64,000 nt of DNA, from positions 1,674,001 to 1,738,000 of the forward strand of contig NZ_RFLV01000001.1 in assembly GCF_004920405.1 (NCBI RefSeq), in the 5' to 3' direction. This stretch comes from Pseudomonas leptonychotis (GTDB lineage: Bacteria > Pseudomonadota > Gammaproteobacteria > Pseudomonadales > Pseudomonadaceae). Shown piece after piece: positions 29,509-38,698 of this stretch (position 1 is its first letter; the number at the start of each line of letters is the position of its first letter). The notes beneath the pieces are model-generated. The model was not told the DNA's origin. It saw nothing but the letters and a program-made list of their open reading frames with translations, and searched no databases. A program made the translations under genes and the position numbers.

Positions 29509-30647
29509 TCTGGCCATTTTCGCGGCGCGCTGCGGCGATTCGCACCGTCAGCGGGCCGGGCGAGATCCAGGCGCGCTTCAAGGTTGAACACACCGGCTTC
29601 AGTCTGGATGTCGAGCTGAATCTGCCGGGTCGTGGGGTCAGCGCGCTGTTTGGTGATTCCGGTTCCGGCAAGACCAGCTGCCTGCGCTGTTTTGCCGGGC
29701 TGGATAGGCCGGCGAACGGCTACCTGCAGGTCAATGGCGAGCTGTGGCAGGACAGCGCCCAGGGTATTTTTGTGCCGGCGCATCAGCGTGCCGTGGGTTA
29801 TGTATTTCAGGATGCCAAGCTGTTCGCCCACCTCACGGTGCGGCGTAACTTGGAATACGGGCTTAAACGCATCCCGGCAGCACAGCGGCGGATTGCCCTG
29901 GAGCAGGCGGTGGAGCTGCTCGGCATTGAGCACTTGCTGCAGCGCTTGCCGGGCAAACTGTCCGGCGGTGAGCAGCAGCGCGTCGGCATCGCTCGCGCCC
30001 TGCTGACCAGCCCACGCTTGCTGCTACTGGATGAGCCGCTGGCCTCGCTTGATCTCAAGCGCAAACAGGAGGTGCTGCCCTATCTGGAGCGCCTGCATCA
30101 GGAGCTCCAGATCCCGATTGTGTATGTCAGCCACTCTCCTGATGAGGTGGCGCGCCTGGCCGATCATCTGGTGCTGCTCGAGGACGGTAAGGTAAGCGCC
30201 AGCGGCCCGCTCAAAGAAACCCTGCTGCGCGCCGACCTGCCGTTTGTTTTCGAGGACGATGCCGAGGCGGTGGTCGACGGCGTGGTCAGTGGCCATGATC
30301 CGGCCTACGGGCTGCTTGCCCTGCAATTGCCCGGTAGTGCTATCGGTCTGCAGCTGCCACATGCGGCGCTAGCGCTGGGTCAGTCGGTGCGGATCAAGAT
30401 CAAGGCGCGCGATGTCAGCCTGAGCCTGCAGCGTGCCGAGGCCAGCAGCGTGCTCAACCTGCTCCCAGCGCGGGTGGTCGACTGGATCAACGTGGCCGAG
30501 CAGGCGCATGTGCTGGTGCGTCTGCAGGTGGGTGACGAGCAACTGCTGGCGCGCATCACTCGCTACTCTTTCGACCACCTGCAGATTCAGCATGAGCAAT
30601 CACTTTGGGCGCAGGTTAAATCGGTGTCATTGCTGAGTGCCAACTGA
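29505..30647 (+). CDS. modC: molybdate ABC transporter ATP-binding protein
   Basis: A 380-residue ATPase. Walker A is [13 protein letters not shown], the signature [15 protein letters not shown], and Walker [13 protein letters not shown]. The C-terminal ~90 residues form a Mop/TOBE oxyanion-binding domain ([21 protein letters not shown]). ATG 29505 overlaps the modB stop. An N-terminal extension of about 20 residues precedes the usual start of the ATPase fold. Confidence 0.95.
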   Translation: MIWPFSRRAAAIRTVSGPGEIQARFKVEHTGFSLDVELNLPGRGVSALFGDSGSGKTSCLRCFAGLDRPANGYLQVNGELWQDSAQGIFVPAHQRAVGYVFQDAKLFAHLTVRRNLEYGLKRIPAAQRRIALEQAVELLGIEHLLQRLPGKLSGGEQQRVGIARALLTSPRLLLLDEPLASLDLKRKQEVLPYLERLHQELQIPIVYVSHSPDEVARLADHLVLLEDGKVSASGPLKETLLRADLPFVFEDDAEAVVDGVVSGHDPAYGLLALQLPGSAIGLQLPHAALALGQSVRIKIKARDVSLSLQRAEASSVLNLLPARVVDWINVAEQAHVLVRLQVGDEQLLARITRYSFDHLQIQHEQSLWAQVKSVSLLSAN

Positions 30648-30650
30648 AGC

Positions 30651-30803
30651 CTAATCGAGCGCTTTGGTGACGACTGTCGAGCGCTTTAGGCCAATCCACT
30701 TCAGCTCGACAAACACCAGCACCACGACCGCCTGGAACATCACGAAGATGTAACCGAGCAGGTATAGCGTGGCCCAGCCGCCGTTTGCCACCGCCCACGG
30801 CAT
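30651..30803 (-). CDS. possible small single-pass membrane protein
   Basis: A 50-residue frame (MPWAVANGG ... then one strongly hydrophobic stretch WATLYLLGYIFVMFQAVVVL followed by basic VELKWIGLKRS). The frame is open upstream for 24 more codons (Lys/Ala-rich), so the true start may be a CTG or GTG further up. No good ribosome site is visible for the ATG. It converges on modC and ends four bases after it. The remaining part of the 30648-31016 gap shows no other feature I can support. Confidence 0.35.
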   Translation of the reverse strand: MPWAVANGGWATLYLLGYIFVMFQAVVVLVFVELKWIGLKRSTVVTKALD

Positions 30804-31016
30804 CACCTTGGCGGAGCGGGCATTGGGAGCCTTCTTTGCGGCCGACGGCTTCAGCGCGCAGTGCCTGCAAGATTTGCTCTAAGAGGCGCATTTTTCCGAC
30901 GAAATCACTCTTTAGATTGCTTCTATCCAGTATTCAGTGCAGTAATCTGTGCGCGCGACTGTATAAGCCGAATGGCTTAAGCGCTGCTCACAAAAATAAT
31001 AAGGAGCCCCCCTCGT

Positions 31017-31760
31017 ATGCGTTCTATAACGCTGTATCGACCGCTGTTGGTCGCGGTTATCGGGTTGTTTATCAGCCTTGCACCAGTAACCTTTGCTCAA
31101 GCCGTTACCCCCCAAGAACAGGTGCAGGTGCAGGCCAGCCGGGTTACCAGCAGCTTGATGTTGTTACGGGGCGAAGGTTTCCAAAAGAAACATCAAGACG
31201 CCCTGGAAACCGACCTGCAAGCGCTGGCTGCGTCGGTGCAAGGTTTGCCGCAAAGCAACGATGCTTTACGCAGCGCCCATCAGGAGTTGGTGGTGCAGAT
31301 TCGCCGGGGCGTGTCTTTCGGTCCGAGTGAGGATGACATGCCTTGGCGCTATCCGGAGGAGCTCAGCAAAGCCCTGCTCGGCGTGCTGGAGGAAACCCGC
31401 AAACTCGCCGATCCGGCAGCCAGCGAAGTGGCCGCCAAACTCGAATACCTCTCGGTTCAGTACCTCAGCCGTGCCTACTTCGGTAATTTTGAAACCGCCC
31501 GTGAGCAGCCCAATACCTATCTGGGTCAGGACGAGCGCAAAATCGTACCTGCGGTTGATGCGCAGCTGGACGCACTGGACAGCAAAAGTGATCCGCAGGT
31601 CGGTAAGTTGAAAACCCGCTGGGACTACCTCAAAGCAGCGCTGCTGGACCTCAACAGCCAAAGCAGCGCCTTGCAGAGCGCCTCAGGTCGGCCGTTCGCC
31701 CCGATCACTGTGTATCGCCATACGCGGTCACTGACCACGCAATGGATGGCGATGTACTGA
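31017..31760 (+). CDS. secreted protein of unknown function
   Basis: A 247-residue protein with a clear signal peptide (LLVAVIGLFISLAPVTFAQA, cleavage near residue 29). The mature part is rich in predicted helix, with Gln/Leu heptad-like stretches (EQVQVQASRVTSSLMLLRG; KLEYLSVQYLSRAYFG). There are no cysteines in the mature protein and no motif I recognise. AAGGAGCC precedes the ATG. It stands alone, between modC and a convergent gene. Confidence 0.8.
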   Translation: MRSITLYRPLLVAVIGLFISLAPVTFAQAVTPQEQVQVQASRVTSSLMLLRGEGFQKKHQDALETDLQALAASVQGLPQSNDALRSAHQELVVQIRRGVSFGPSEDDMPWRYPEELSKALLGVLEETRKLADPAASEVAAKLEYLSVQYLSRAYFGNFETAREQPNTYLGQDERKIVPAVDAQLDALDSKSDPQVGKLKTRWDYLKAALLDLNSQSSALQSASGRPFAPITVYRHTRSLTTQWMAMY

Positions 31761-31849
31761 GGGCTGCCTTGGATCTGCTGCGCGTCGGCGATACGGCGTT
31801 AAAAATGGCCTCGCTCTAGCTCGCGAGATCCGGATCGGGTCTAGCAGCC

Positions 31850-32374
31850 TCAGGCGGTGGCTTTCTTCTCGCGGCTGCAGGTCGGCCCAGCGCGCTCGAC
31901 GATGGCCTGCTCAACCTCTTTACGCAGGCCCAGCAGGAAGGCGGCTTCGGCGGCGACGAACAGTGGGCCGATCACCAAGCCCATCACGTCATCGACAAAC
32001 GCCGGCTTGCGCCCCTCGTAGTGATGCCCCACGAACTGAATAACCCAGCCAAGCACAAACAGCCCCAACCCCATGCTCAGCCAAACCAGGGTGGTTTGTT
32101 GCGCCAACGCCGCGCCGGCCCAGAGACTCAGGCCCAGCAGCGCAGCCATGAGCAAGCCGAAGCGCACATCCAGGCGTAGGTAAAAGACAGCTGCCGCCAG
32201 TGCTGTCAGCGCGGCTGGGGACAGCCACAGGCCAAGCACCTCGAAGCCGGGACGGGAAAGTAATACCGCTACCGCCAGAACGATCAGTGGAATACCGATA
32301 AAGTGGCTGAGAATATTGCGCTGATCGCGGTGATACGCCGCGTATTGAGCCAGATGGTCGACCAAGGTTTTCAT
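31850..32374 (-). CDS. Mpo1-like (DUF962) membrane protein
   Basis: A 174-residue protein of the Mpo1/YGL010w family with four hydrophobic segments. Yeast Mpo1 is an Fe-dependent dioxygenase acting on 2-hydroxy fatty acids. The His motifs are present: YAAYHRDQRNILSHFIGIP and FVGHHYEGRKPAFVDD. I set the start at ATG 32374, with GAGGAA seven bases upstream, rather than an in-frame GTG. The substrate in bacteria is not established. It is divergent from a Crp/Fnr gene. Confidence 0.88.
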   Translation of the reverse strand: MKTLVDHLAQYAAYHRDQRNILSHFIGIPLIVLAVAVLLSRPGFEVLGLWLSPAALTALAAAVFYLRLDVRFGLLMAALLGLSLWAGAALAQQTTLVWLSMGLGLFVLGWVIQFVGHHYEGRKPAFVDDVMGLVIGPLFVAAEAAFLLGLRKEVEQAIVERAGPTCSREKKATA

Positions 32375-32463
32375 TATTGTGTTCCTCACGCAGGACAGGT
32401 GCCCAGCATGAACCCGAGACCACGCGCCGCTCTGTCAGCTAGCCGACAAACCGGGAGCCGCCA

Positions 32464-33147
32464 ATGAGTGCTGTCGAGACCTATCACGCACGACTGCGCC
32501 AAGGACATTGGTTCAATACCCTGCCCGCCGCGTTGCAGCAGGCCCTGTTGGCGTGCGCCCAGGTGCAGCAACTGGCGGCCGGGCAGGTACTGTTTCGCCG
32601 TGGCGACCCGCCTTGTGGTTTGTATGCGGTGGTTGAGGGCGGCATGCGCATCGGTGCAGTCAATGCCGCCGGAAAAGAAGCACTGCTGACTCTGGTCGAA
32701 CCGCCCTATTGGTTTGGCGAAATCTCCCTGTTCGATGGTCAGCCGCGCACCCACGATGCCTTCGCCGAAGGCACCACCACCCTGCTGTGGGTGCCGCAAG
32801 TGCGCCTGCTGGCGCTGCTTGAACAACAGCCACAGTACTGGCGTGATTTCGCCCTGCTGATGAGTCAGAAATTGCGTTTGGCGTTTATTGCTCTGGAAGA
32901 GATGAGCCTGCGCCCAGCGGCTCCGCGCCTAGCCCGGCGGCTATTGTTGATTGCCGAAAATTACGGTGAAGGTGAGCCGCGTCGGGTCATCCATTTACCC
33001 CAGGAACAGTTAGCGCTGATGTTGGCGATTTCCCGGCAGACCACCAACCAGATCCTCAAAGAGTTGGAAGGCCAGGGCATTCTGCGCCTGACCTATGGCG
33101 AGATTGAGATTCTTGATCTGCCAGGGCTGCGTCAGGCGGCGCAGTGA
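32464..33147 (+). CDS. Crp/Fnr family transcriptional regulator
   Basis: A 227-residue regulator. Residues ~35-125 form the cyclic-nucleotide-binding beta-barrel (GQVLFRRGDPPCGLYAVVEGGMR; PYWFGEISLFDG). The C-terminal helix-turn-helix is LPQEQLALMLAISRQTTNQIL. The N-terminal Cys cluster of FNR is missing, so it does not sense oxygen that way. Residues contacting cAMP are not convincingly kept. The ligand is unknown. Targets may include the divergent Mpo1-like gene. Confidence 0.9.
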   Translation: MSAVETYHARLRQGHWFNTLPAALQQALLACAQVQQLAAGQVLFRRGDPPCGLYAVVEGGMRIGAVNAAGKEALLTLVEPPYWFGEISLFDGQPRTHDAFAEGTTTLLWVPQVRLLALLEQQPQYWRDFALLMSQKLRLAFIALEEMSLRPAAPRLARRLLLIAENYGEGEPRRVIHLPQEQLALMLAISRQTTNQILKELEGQGILRLTYGEIEILDLPGLRQAAQ

Positions 33148-33239
33148 GCTGAGCAGGCCTGGGAGGCTGCAAATACTGAACCTGTGGCGCAAAATGGCGC
33201 TCTATTGCCGTTCTGCATGCCACCTGAGCCAATGCCCTG

Positions 33240-35222
33240 ATGCCGACTCCCACTGCTACTGTGCACGATGACCTCCCCCTGGTGCTCGCCGGTCCGCTGC
33301 TACGGCGCATGCAGCCACAGTGCTTGGTGCTCTGGTTGGTCGGCAGTCGGCCGCTGACCCTAAGCCTGCAGCTGGCTCATGGTGAGGCTGAAGAGCCGCA
33401 GCGTTATCCGCTGCAAGGTGACAGCTGTCAGGTGATCCAGGTCGGTGAGCAGGCCTTTATCCACCTGATCGAACTTGCGCTTGATACGCCGTTGCCCTGC
33501 GATGTGCAGATCGACTATGACCTGTTGATCGATCAACCCGGCCAGGCGCCGCAAGGCATTGCCGAATGGGCGCCGCACTTGTTGTATGACGGTGTGGCGC
33601 AGCCTAATTTTGTGCTGCGCGAGCACCTGGATCAGCTTCTTCACGGTTCCTGCCGCAAGCCGCATCATCCCTCGGCCGATGGCCTACTCTGCGCCGACCG
33701 CCTGTTGGCCGAACCGCACGCCCCTGAACAGCGCCCGGCGTTGCTGCTGATGAGCGGCGACCAGATCTACGCCGATGATGTCAGCGGGCCGATGTTGCGC
33801 GCGATCCATCAGGTTATCGCCCGCCTCGGCCTGTTCGGTGAGCACCTGGAGGGTGCAGTGGTCGATGACAGCACCGCGCTGTACCAGCATCCGGCCAGCT
33901 ACTACCAGCGCGCGGAATTGCTGCCAGAGCTGAAAAGCAACGAAACCCTGCGTGAGCGTTTCTTTGGCGGGGTGGAGAAGCCGATTTTCACCACCAGCAG
34001 CGCCGACAACCATCTGGTGACCTGCGCCGAAGTCTTGGCCATGTACCTGCTGGTTTGGTCACCCGTGCCCTGGACCCTGCTGGATGCCGAGATGCCGGCG
34101 TTGAGTCGCGATGAAGTGCCGCGTTACCAGGCTGAGCGTAAGCATATTGAAGTGTTTCGCGGCGGTCTGGCGCAGGTTGCCCGTGCCCTCGCCCACTTGC
34201 CCACGCTGATGATCTTCGATGACCACGACGTCACCGATGACTGGAACCTCTCCGCGCAATGGGAGCTGACGGCCTACGGTCACCCGTTTTCCAGGCGCAT
34301 TTTGGGCAATGCCCTGATTGCCTACCTGCTGTGTCAGGGTTGGGGTAACAACCCTGAGGTGTTCGCCAAGCCGTTGCAGGCCGTTCAGGCCATGACCGCA
34401 GACCGCGATGCGGACAACCACATGAACCCGCAACAGCAGGATGCGCTGATCGATAGCTTATTGGCCTTTCACCAGTGGCATTTCGTCCTGCCGACCAGCC
34501 CGACACTGGTGGTGCTGGACACCCGCACCCGGCGCTGGCGTAGCGCGCGTAACCGCAAGCGGCCGTCCGGTTTGATGGATTGGGAAGCACTGTGTGAATT
34601 TCAGCAGGCGCTGCTGGATCAGCCGTCGGCGATCATCGTCTCGGCCGCGCCGATGTTCGGCGTCAAGCTGATCGAGGCCGTGCAAAAAGTCTTCAGCTGG
34701 GCCGGCCATCCGCTGATGGTCGATGCCGAAAACTGGATGGCTCACCGCGGTGCAGCGCGGGTGATGATGAATATCTTCCGTCATTCACGCACGCCGGGTA
34801 ACTATGTGATTCTTTCCGGCGATGTGCACTATTCCTTCGTTTACGAGGTGCTGATTCGGCAGCGCAAGCGTGGGCCGCAACTCTGGCAGATCACCAGCAG
34901 CGGTCTGAAGAATGAGTTTCCACCGCGCCTGCTCGACTGGTTCGACCGCCTCAACCGTTGGCTGTACGCGCCCTGGTCACCGCTTAACTGGCTGACCAAA
35001 CGCCGGCGTATGCAGGTCACGCCGCGCATTCCTTCGCGCAGTAAGGCCGGTGAAAGGTTGTGGAATGGCGCAGGGCTGGGCCAGGTGTTCTTTAACGAGC
35101 AGGGCCAGCCGAGCGCGATCTACCAGCACAACGCCGATGGTTCGCCGGCGGTGGCCTTTGTTGATGATCGGGATAAGGCGTCGGTCCCGCAAGCCGCACT
35201 CAGCCCAGCAGGAAGAGGCTAA
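33240..35222 (+). CDS. PhoD-like metallophosphatase
   Basis: A 660-residue protein with a calcineurin-like PhoD core. Metal-site motifs are readable in order: HGSCRKPHH, LLMSGDQIYADDV, LMIFDDHDVTDDWN and VILSGDVHYSFVYE. The N-terminal ~110 residues look like a beta-rich extra domain. No signal peptide is seen, unlike secreted PhoD phosphatases, so it is probably cytoplasmic and its substrate is unknown. The start ATG 33240 has only a weak ribosome site. Confidence 0.85.
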   Translation: MPTPTATVHDDLPLVLAGPLLRRMQPQCLVLWLVGSRPLTLSLQLAHGEAEEPQRYPLQGDSCQVIQVGEQAFIHLIELALDTPLPCDVQIDYDLLIDQPGQAPQGIAEWAPHLLYDGVAQPNFVLREHLDQLLHGSCRKPHHPSADGLLCADRLLAEPHAPEQRPALLLMSGDQIYADDVSGPMLRAIHQVIARLGLFGEHLEGAVVDDSTALYQHPASYYQRAELLPELKSNETLRERFFGGVEKPIFTTSSADNHLVTCAEVLAMYLLVWSPVPWTLLDAEMPALSRDEVPRYQAERKHIEVFRGGLAQVARALAHLPTLMIFDDHDVTDDWNLSAQWELTAYGHPFSRRILGNALIAYLLCQGWGNNPEVFAKPLQAVQAMTADRDADNHMNPQQQDALIDSLLAFHQWHFVLPTSPTLVVLDTRTRRWRSARNRKRPSGLMDWEALCEFQQALLDQPSAIIVSAAPMFGVKLIEAVQKVFSWAGHPLMVDAENWMAHRGAARVMMNIFRHSRTPGNYVILSGDVHYSFVYEVLIRQRKRGPQLWQITSSGLKNEFPPRLLDWFDRLNRWLYAPWSPLNWLTKRRRMQVTPRIPSRSKAGERLWNGAGLGQVFFNEQGQPSAIYQHNADGSPAVAFVDDRDKASVPQAALSPAGRG

Positions 35223-35227
35223 AGGCT

Positions 35228-35286
35228 CGCGGGCATGGCCCGCTCCTACGATAGGCGTAACCCTGTAGGAGCGGGCCATGCCCGCG
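35228..35286. repeat. CGCGGGCATGGCCCGCTCC-type palindrome
   Basis: Perfect 22-bp inverted arms at 35228-35249 and 35265-35286 with a 15-base loop lie between convergent genes. This is one of the common extragenic palindromes of Pseudomonas and could terminate both transcripts. Confidence 0.85.
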
Positions 35287-35305
35287 ATCTGTTATGGCGA
35301 GTGGC

Positions 35306-36619
35306 TTAACGCAGTTTTTCCAGCATTTGGTAGTACCACATGCCGGCGGCCAGCATCGGGTTGCCGAATACATCACCGAGCGGCACCTTGATGTGTGTGC
35401 AGGCGGCGAAGGTGTCGTAATGGCCCATGGTGCCAGTCAGGGCGTTGGCCATGATCTCGCCCATGATATGGGTGGTGGCGATGCCGTGGCCGGAGTAGCC
35501 CTGGCAGTACCAGACGTTATCCGAGAGCTTGCCCAGTTGCGGGATGCGGTTGATCACAATGCCCATGGCGCAGCTCCACTGGAAGTCGATATCGACGCCC
35601 TTGAGCTGCGGGAAGGTGCTCTCGATACCAGGGCGTAACTCAGCCGCGATGTCGCGAGAATCACGCCCGGAGTAGTTGCAGCCACCGCCGAACAGCAGGC
35701 GGCCATCGGCAGTCGTGCGGTAGTAGTCGAGGACGAAGCGGCAGTCGTACACGGCCAGGTCCTGCGGGTTGATCTGTTTGGCCAGCTCACCCAGCGGCGC
35801 GGTGGTGACGATGCCGCCCATGGCCGGGAAGATCATGCCTTTGAGTTTCTTCGGCTCGAGCTTGTGGTACACGTCGCCGGCCAGCAGCACCTGCTTGGCG
35901 TTGATCCGCCCTTGAGCGGTGATTACCGCCGGCTTGGCACCGTGAACAATCTCCAGTACCTCGGAGTGCTCGAAAATTAACGCGCCCAAGCTGGCGGCGG
36001 CCTTGGCTTCACCGATACACAGATTCAGCGGGTGCAGGTGCATATTGCGGGTGTTCTTCAGCGCGCCGTTGTACAGGTCGCTGGCCAGGTGGCTGCGCAC
36101 GCCGTCGCGGTCGAGCAGGGTCACGTCAGCCGCCATGCCGCGGCGCACGGCTTCGGCGTGGGTGGCTTCCAGTTCGTGCATGTGCACGGGCTTCATCGCC
36201 GCATGCAGGTGGCCGTGCTTGAGGTCGCACTGAATGCCGTACTTCTCCACACGCTGTTTGATGATGGTGTGACCGCGCCAACGCAAGTGCCAGATAAAGT
36301 CCTCGACCTCTTCGCCGAGGGTGTTGCGCATCTGCTTGGTCATGGCTGCATCGCCTGACAGGCTGCCGGTAACCTGGCCACCGTTGCGCCCGGTCGCGCC
36401 CCAACCGATTTTATTGGCTTCGATAATCGCCACTTTTAGACCGCGCTCGGCCAGCTCCACGGCGGTGGCGACGCCGGTAAAGCCGCCGCCGATGATCACT
36501 ACATCGACGCTGACTTCGCCTTGCAGGGTCGGGTAATCGGTTTCCTCATTGAGGCTGGCGCTGTAATAGGACGGGCAACGTTCGGCAGCGGGTATTACGG
36601 GCTGGGTGGCGGCATTCAT
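35306..36619 (-). CDS. FAD-dependent amine oxidoreductase (PuuB/PauB-like)
   Basis: A 437-residue DAO-family flavoprotein. DVVIIGGGFTGVATAVELAERG binds FAD and GATGRNGGQVTGSLSG is typical of gamma-glutamylputrescine oxidases and relatives. The C-terminus (WYCQGYSGHGIATTHIMGE) closes the FAD site. Such enzymes oxidise polyamine-derived amines. No glutamylpolyamine synthetase is nearby. I set the start at ATG 36619, with AGGAAG six bases upstream; the longer frame adds 26 unrelated residues. Confidence 0.88.
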   Translation of the reverse strand: MNAATQPVIPAAERCPSYYSASLNEETDYPTLQGEVSVDVVIIGGGFTGVATAVELAERGLKVAIIEANKIGWGATGRNGGQVTGSLSGDAAMTKQMRNTLGEEVEDFIWHLRWRGHTIIKQRVEKYGIQCDLKHGHLHAAMKPVHMHELEATHAEAVRRGMAADVTLLDRDGVRSHLASDLYNGALKNTRNMHLHPLNLCIGEAKAAASLGALIFEHSEVLEIVHGAKPAVITAQGRINAKQVLLAGDVYHKLEPKKLKGMIFPAMGGIVTTAPLGELAKQINPQDLAVYDCRFVLDYYRTTADGRLLFGGGCNYSGRDSRDIAAELRPGIESTFPQLKGVDIDFQWSCAMGIVINRIPQLGKLSDNVWYCQGYSGHGIATTHIMGEIMANALTGTMGHYDTFAACTHIKVPLGDVFGNPMLAAGMWYYQMLEKLR

Positions 36620-36974
36620 AAGCAGCTTCCTGGGACGACGTGCGGGTGCTGTGCGCGGCGGGCCATGGTGCGCTAGCACAGCATGGGCCGCCAGCAACGC
36701 TGGCAGCTAGACAGTTAGCGAGAGGCGCAGGTGTCCGGCGGGCGGGCATGACGGCAATGCCACAGGGCCCAGAAGGCCAGGGTTTGTGGCAGCGTTGCGT
36801 TGCTGTAAGGGGCCGCGCAAAAGCGCTGTTTAGTCAGCAGGGCAAAGCATGCAGAAGCGGTGGTAAGCACGATGGATAAACACATGGCCAGCAGGTTCAC
36901 ACAGGCCAACACAGGGGTTAAATCTGATTATTCACATGCTTAGTTGCTGATTGGCTAAACATTTATCCGCTTGT
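36620..36974. other. intergenic region without a convincing gene
   Basis: 355 bases between the PuuB-like gene and the MerR gene. A short minus-strand frame (36715-36885, 56 residues with a hydrophobic N-terminus) has no ribosome site, and I do not call it a gene. The region should contain the promoter of the PuuB-like gene, but no clear -10/-35 pair stands out. Confidence 0.4.
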
Positions 36975-37388
36975 TTAGCCGTTGTTGGCGTTGCGTAGAG
37001 TGGCCAATACGCGCTCGGCATTTTCGGTGCAGAGCATGCCTGCGGGCTTATTTTCGATGGTGGCGATGATCGTCAGTAACTGCGCCTTGTTTTGCACCAG
37101 GCGTTGCTGCATCAGCTCAATCTCGCTGACCTTGCGCTGCAGGCTGGTGAGTAATTCGGCATGGTCCAAACCCGTTGTGTCAGCTTGCGGCAGCAAGCGG
37201 CGGATTTCTTCCAGGCTAAACCCGGCCTGCTGCGCGCAACTGATGATGCTGAGGGTTTGCAGCGCCTGTTCCGGATATCTGCGGTAGCCGTTGGCCTGGC
37301 GCTGGGCGCTGAGCAGGCCGCGGGCTTCATAAAAGCGGATGCGTGACGGCGGCAAGCCACTGCGCTCGGCCAATTGACCAATCTTCAT
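36975..37388 (-). CDS. MerR family transcriptional regulator
   Basis: A 137-residue regulator. The N-terminal winged helix is MKIGQLAERSGLPPSRIRFYEARGLL, followed by a coiled coil (LLTSLQRKVSEIELMQQRL). The C-terminus lacks the paired cysteines of metal sensors, so a small organic ligand is more likely. ATG 37388 has GGAG eight bases upstream. It is divergent from the flavin oxidoreductase gene over a typical MerR promoter. Confidence 0.92.
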   Translation of the reverse strand: MKIGQLAERSGLPPSRIRFYEARGLLSAQRQANGYRRYPEQALQTLSIISCAQQAGFSLEEIRRLLPQADTTGLDHAELLTSLQRKVSEIELMQQRLVQNKAQLLTIIATIENKPAGMLCTENAERVLATLRNANNG

Positions 37389-37406
37389 TATCTGCACTCC
37401 GGGCTA

Positions 37407-37437
37407 TTGACCTTAAAGTTGACTTTAACCTTAGGCT
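37407..37437 (+). promoter_or_regulatory. MerR-type promoter with 19-bp spacer
   Basis: A -35 TTGACC (37407-37412) and -10 TAGGCT (37432-37437) are separated by 19 bases. The spacer holds the perfect dyad TTAAAGT-TG-ACTTTAA (37413-37428). Over-long spacers with a central palindrome are the hallmark of MerR-activated promoters. It reads into the flavin oxidoreductase gene. Confidence 0.8.
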
Positions 37438-37465
37438 TGCTTGATCTGCCACCCCGGAGTCTTCC

Positions 37466-38698
37466 ATGAGCGCATTTGAAGCCCTGCACCTGCCCAACGG
37501 CAGTGTCATCCCCAATCGTATTGCCAAGGCGGCAATGGAAGAGAATCTTGCCGACACCAGTCAGGGCCCCTCCGCCGAATTGCTGCGCTTGTACAAGGCC
37601 TGGGCTGAAGGCGGCAGCGGCTTGCTGTTGACCGGCAATGTGATGGTCGACCGCCGCGCCATGACTGGGCCAGGCGGCGTGGTGCTGGAAGATGAGCGGC
37701 AGCTGGAAAAATTCCGTGAGTGGGCGCGCATCAGCCGGGCCCATGGCGCGCAGATCTGGATGCAGCTCAATCATCCGGGGCGGCAGATGCAGGCCAATCT
37801 TGGCCAGCAAACCGTCGCGCCTTCGGCGGTGGCGCTGGAGCTGGGCGGTTTGTCGAAGATGTTTCCCGTACCCAAGGCGCTCGATGAGGCCGAAATCGAA
37901 GCACTGATTCAGCGCTTTGCGCGCAGTGCGCAACTGGCCGAACGGTCTGGCTTTAACGGCGTGCAGATTCACGCTGCGCACGGTTATCTGCTTAGCCAGT
38001 TTCTCTCGCCGTTGAGCAATAAGCGCACCGATCGCTGGGGTGGCCCGCTGGAAAACCGCGCCCGGTTATTGCTGGAGGTGATCAAGGCGGTGCGTGCAGT
38101 GGTGGCGCCGGGTTTCAGCGTGGCGGTCAAACTCAACTCGGCGGACTTTCAGCGCGGCGGCTTTGCCGAGGCCGATGCCAAGCAGGTGGTGGTGCTGCTC
38201 AACGAGTTGGCGGTGGATATGGTCGAGCTGTCCGGCGGCAGCTACGAAGCGCCGGCCATGCAGGGCGATGCCCGCGATGGGCGGACCCTGGCGCGTGAGG
38301 CGTACTTTCTGGAGTTTGCCGGTGAGATCGCGGCTGTGGCGAAGATGCCGGTGATGGTTACGGGCGGCATTCGTCGCTTGCCGGTGGTCGAGCAGGTGTT
38401 GGCCAGTGGGGTGGCCATGGCCGGTATTGGCACAGCGCTGGCTATCGAGCCGGCACTGCCCAAGCAATGGCAGGCGGGCCAACACGAGGCACGTGCCGAG
38501 CTGCCGCCGATTCGCTGGAAGAACAAGGCGCTGGCCTCGCTGGCCTATATGGCCACGGTGAAATTCCAGCTGCGCCAGCTCAGCCGCGGCAAGCGCACGG
38601 ATGCGCAGGTGTCGCCGTTGCGCGCCTTGCTGCAGGAACAACTCAAGACGGTACGGCGTACCCGGGTTTACAAGCGCTTGATGGCGGGCGGCAGCTAA
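37466..38698 (+). CDS. NADH:flavin oxidoreductase (old yellow enzyme family)
   Basis: A 410-residue FMN TIM-barrel enzyme. PNRIAKAAMEENLAD near the N-terminus, IWMQLNHPGRQ, and GVQIHAAHGYLLSQFLSPLSNKRTDRWGG (substrate His-His region plus the barrel) are typical. MVTGGIRRLPVVEQVLASG binds the FMN phosphate. It probably reduces activated C=C bonds; the substrate is unknown. The last four bases overlap the convergent cupin gene. Likely target of the divergent MerR regulator. Confidence 0.92.
   Translation: MSAFEALHLPNGSVIPNRIAKAAMEENLADTSQGPSAELLRLYKAWAEGGSGLLLTGNVMVDRRAMTGPGGVVLEDERQLEKFREWARISRAHGAQIWMQLNHPGRQMQANLGQQTVAPSAVALELGGLSKMFPVPKALDEAEIEALIQRFARSAQLAERSGFNGVQIHAAHGYLLSQFLSPLSNKRTDRWGGPLENRARLLLEVIKAVRAVVAPGFSVAVKLNSADFQRGGFAEADAKQVVVLLNELAVDMVELSGGSYEAPAMQGDARDGRTLAREAYFLEFAGEIAAVAKMPVMVTGGIRRLPVVEQVLASGVAMAGIGTALAIEPALPKQWQAGQHEARAELPPIRWKNKALASLAYMATVKFQLRQLSRGKRTDAQVSPLRALLQEQLKTVRRTRVYKRLMAGGS

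Noticed and set aside
36715..36885. 56-codon minus-strand frame with hydrophobic N-terminus
   Set aside because: No ribosome site, no homology recognised and cysteine-rich random-looking C-terminus.
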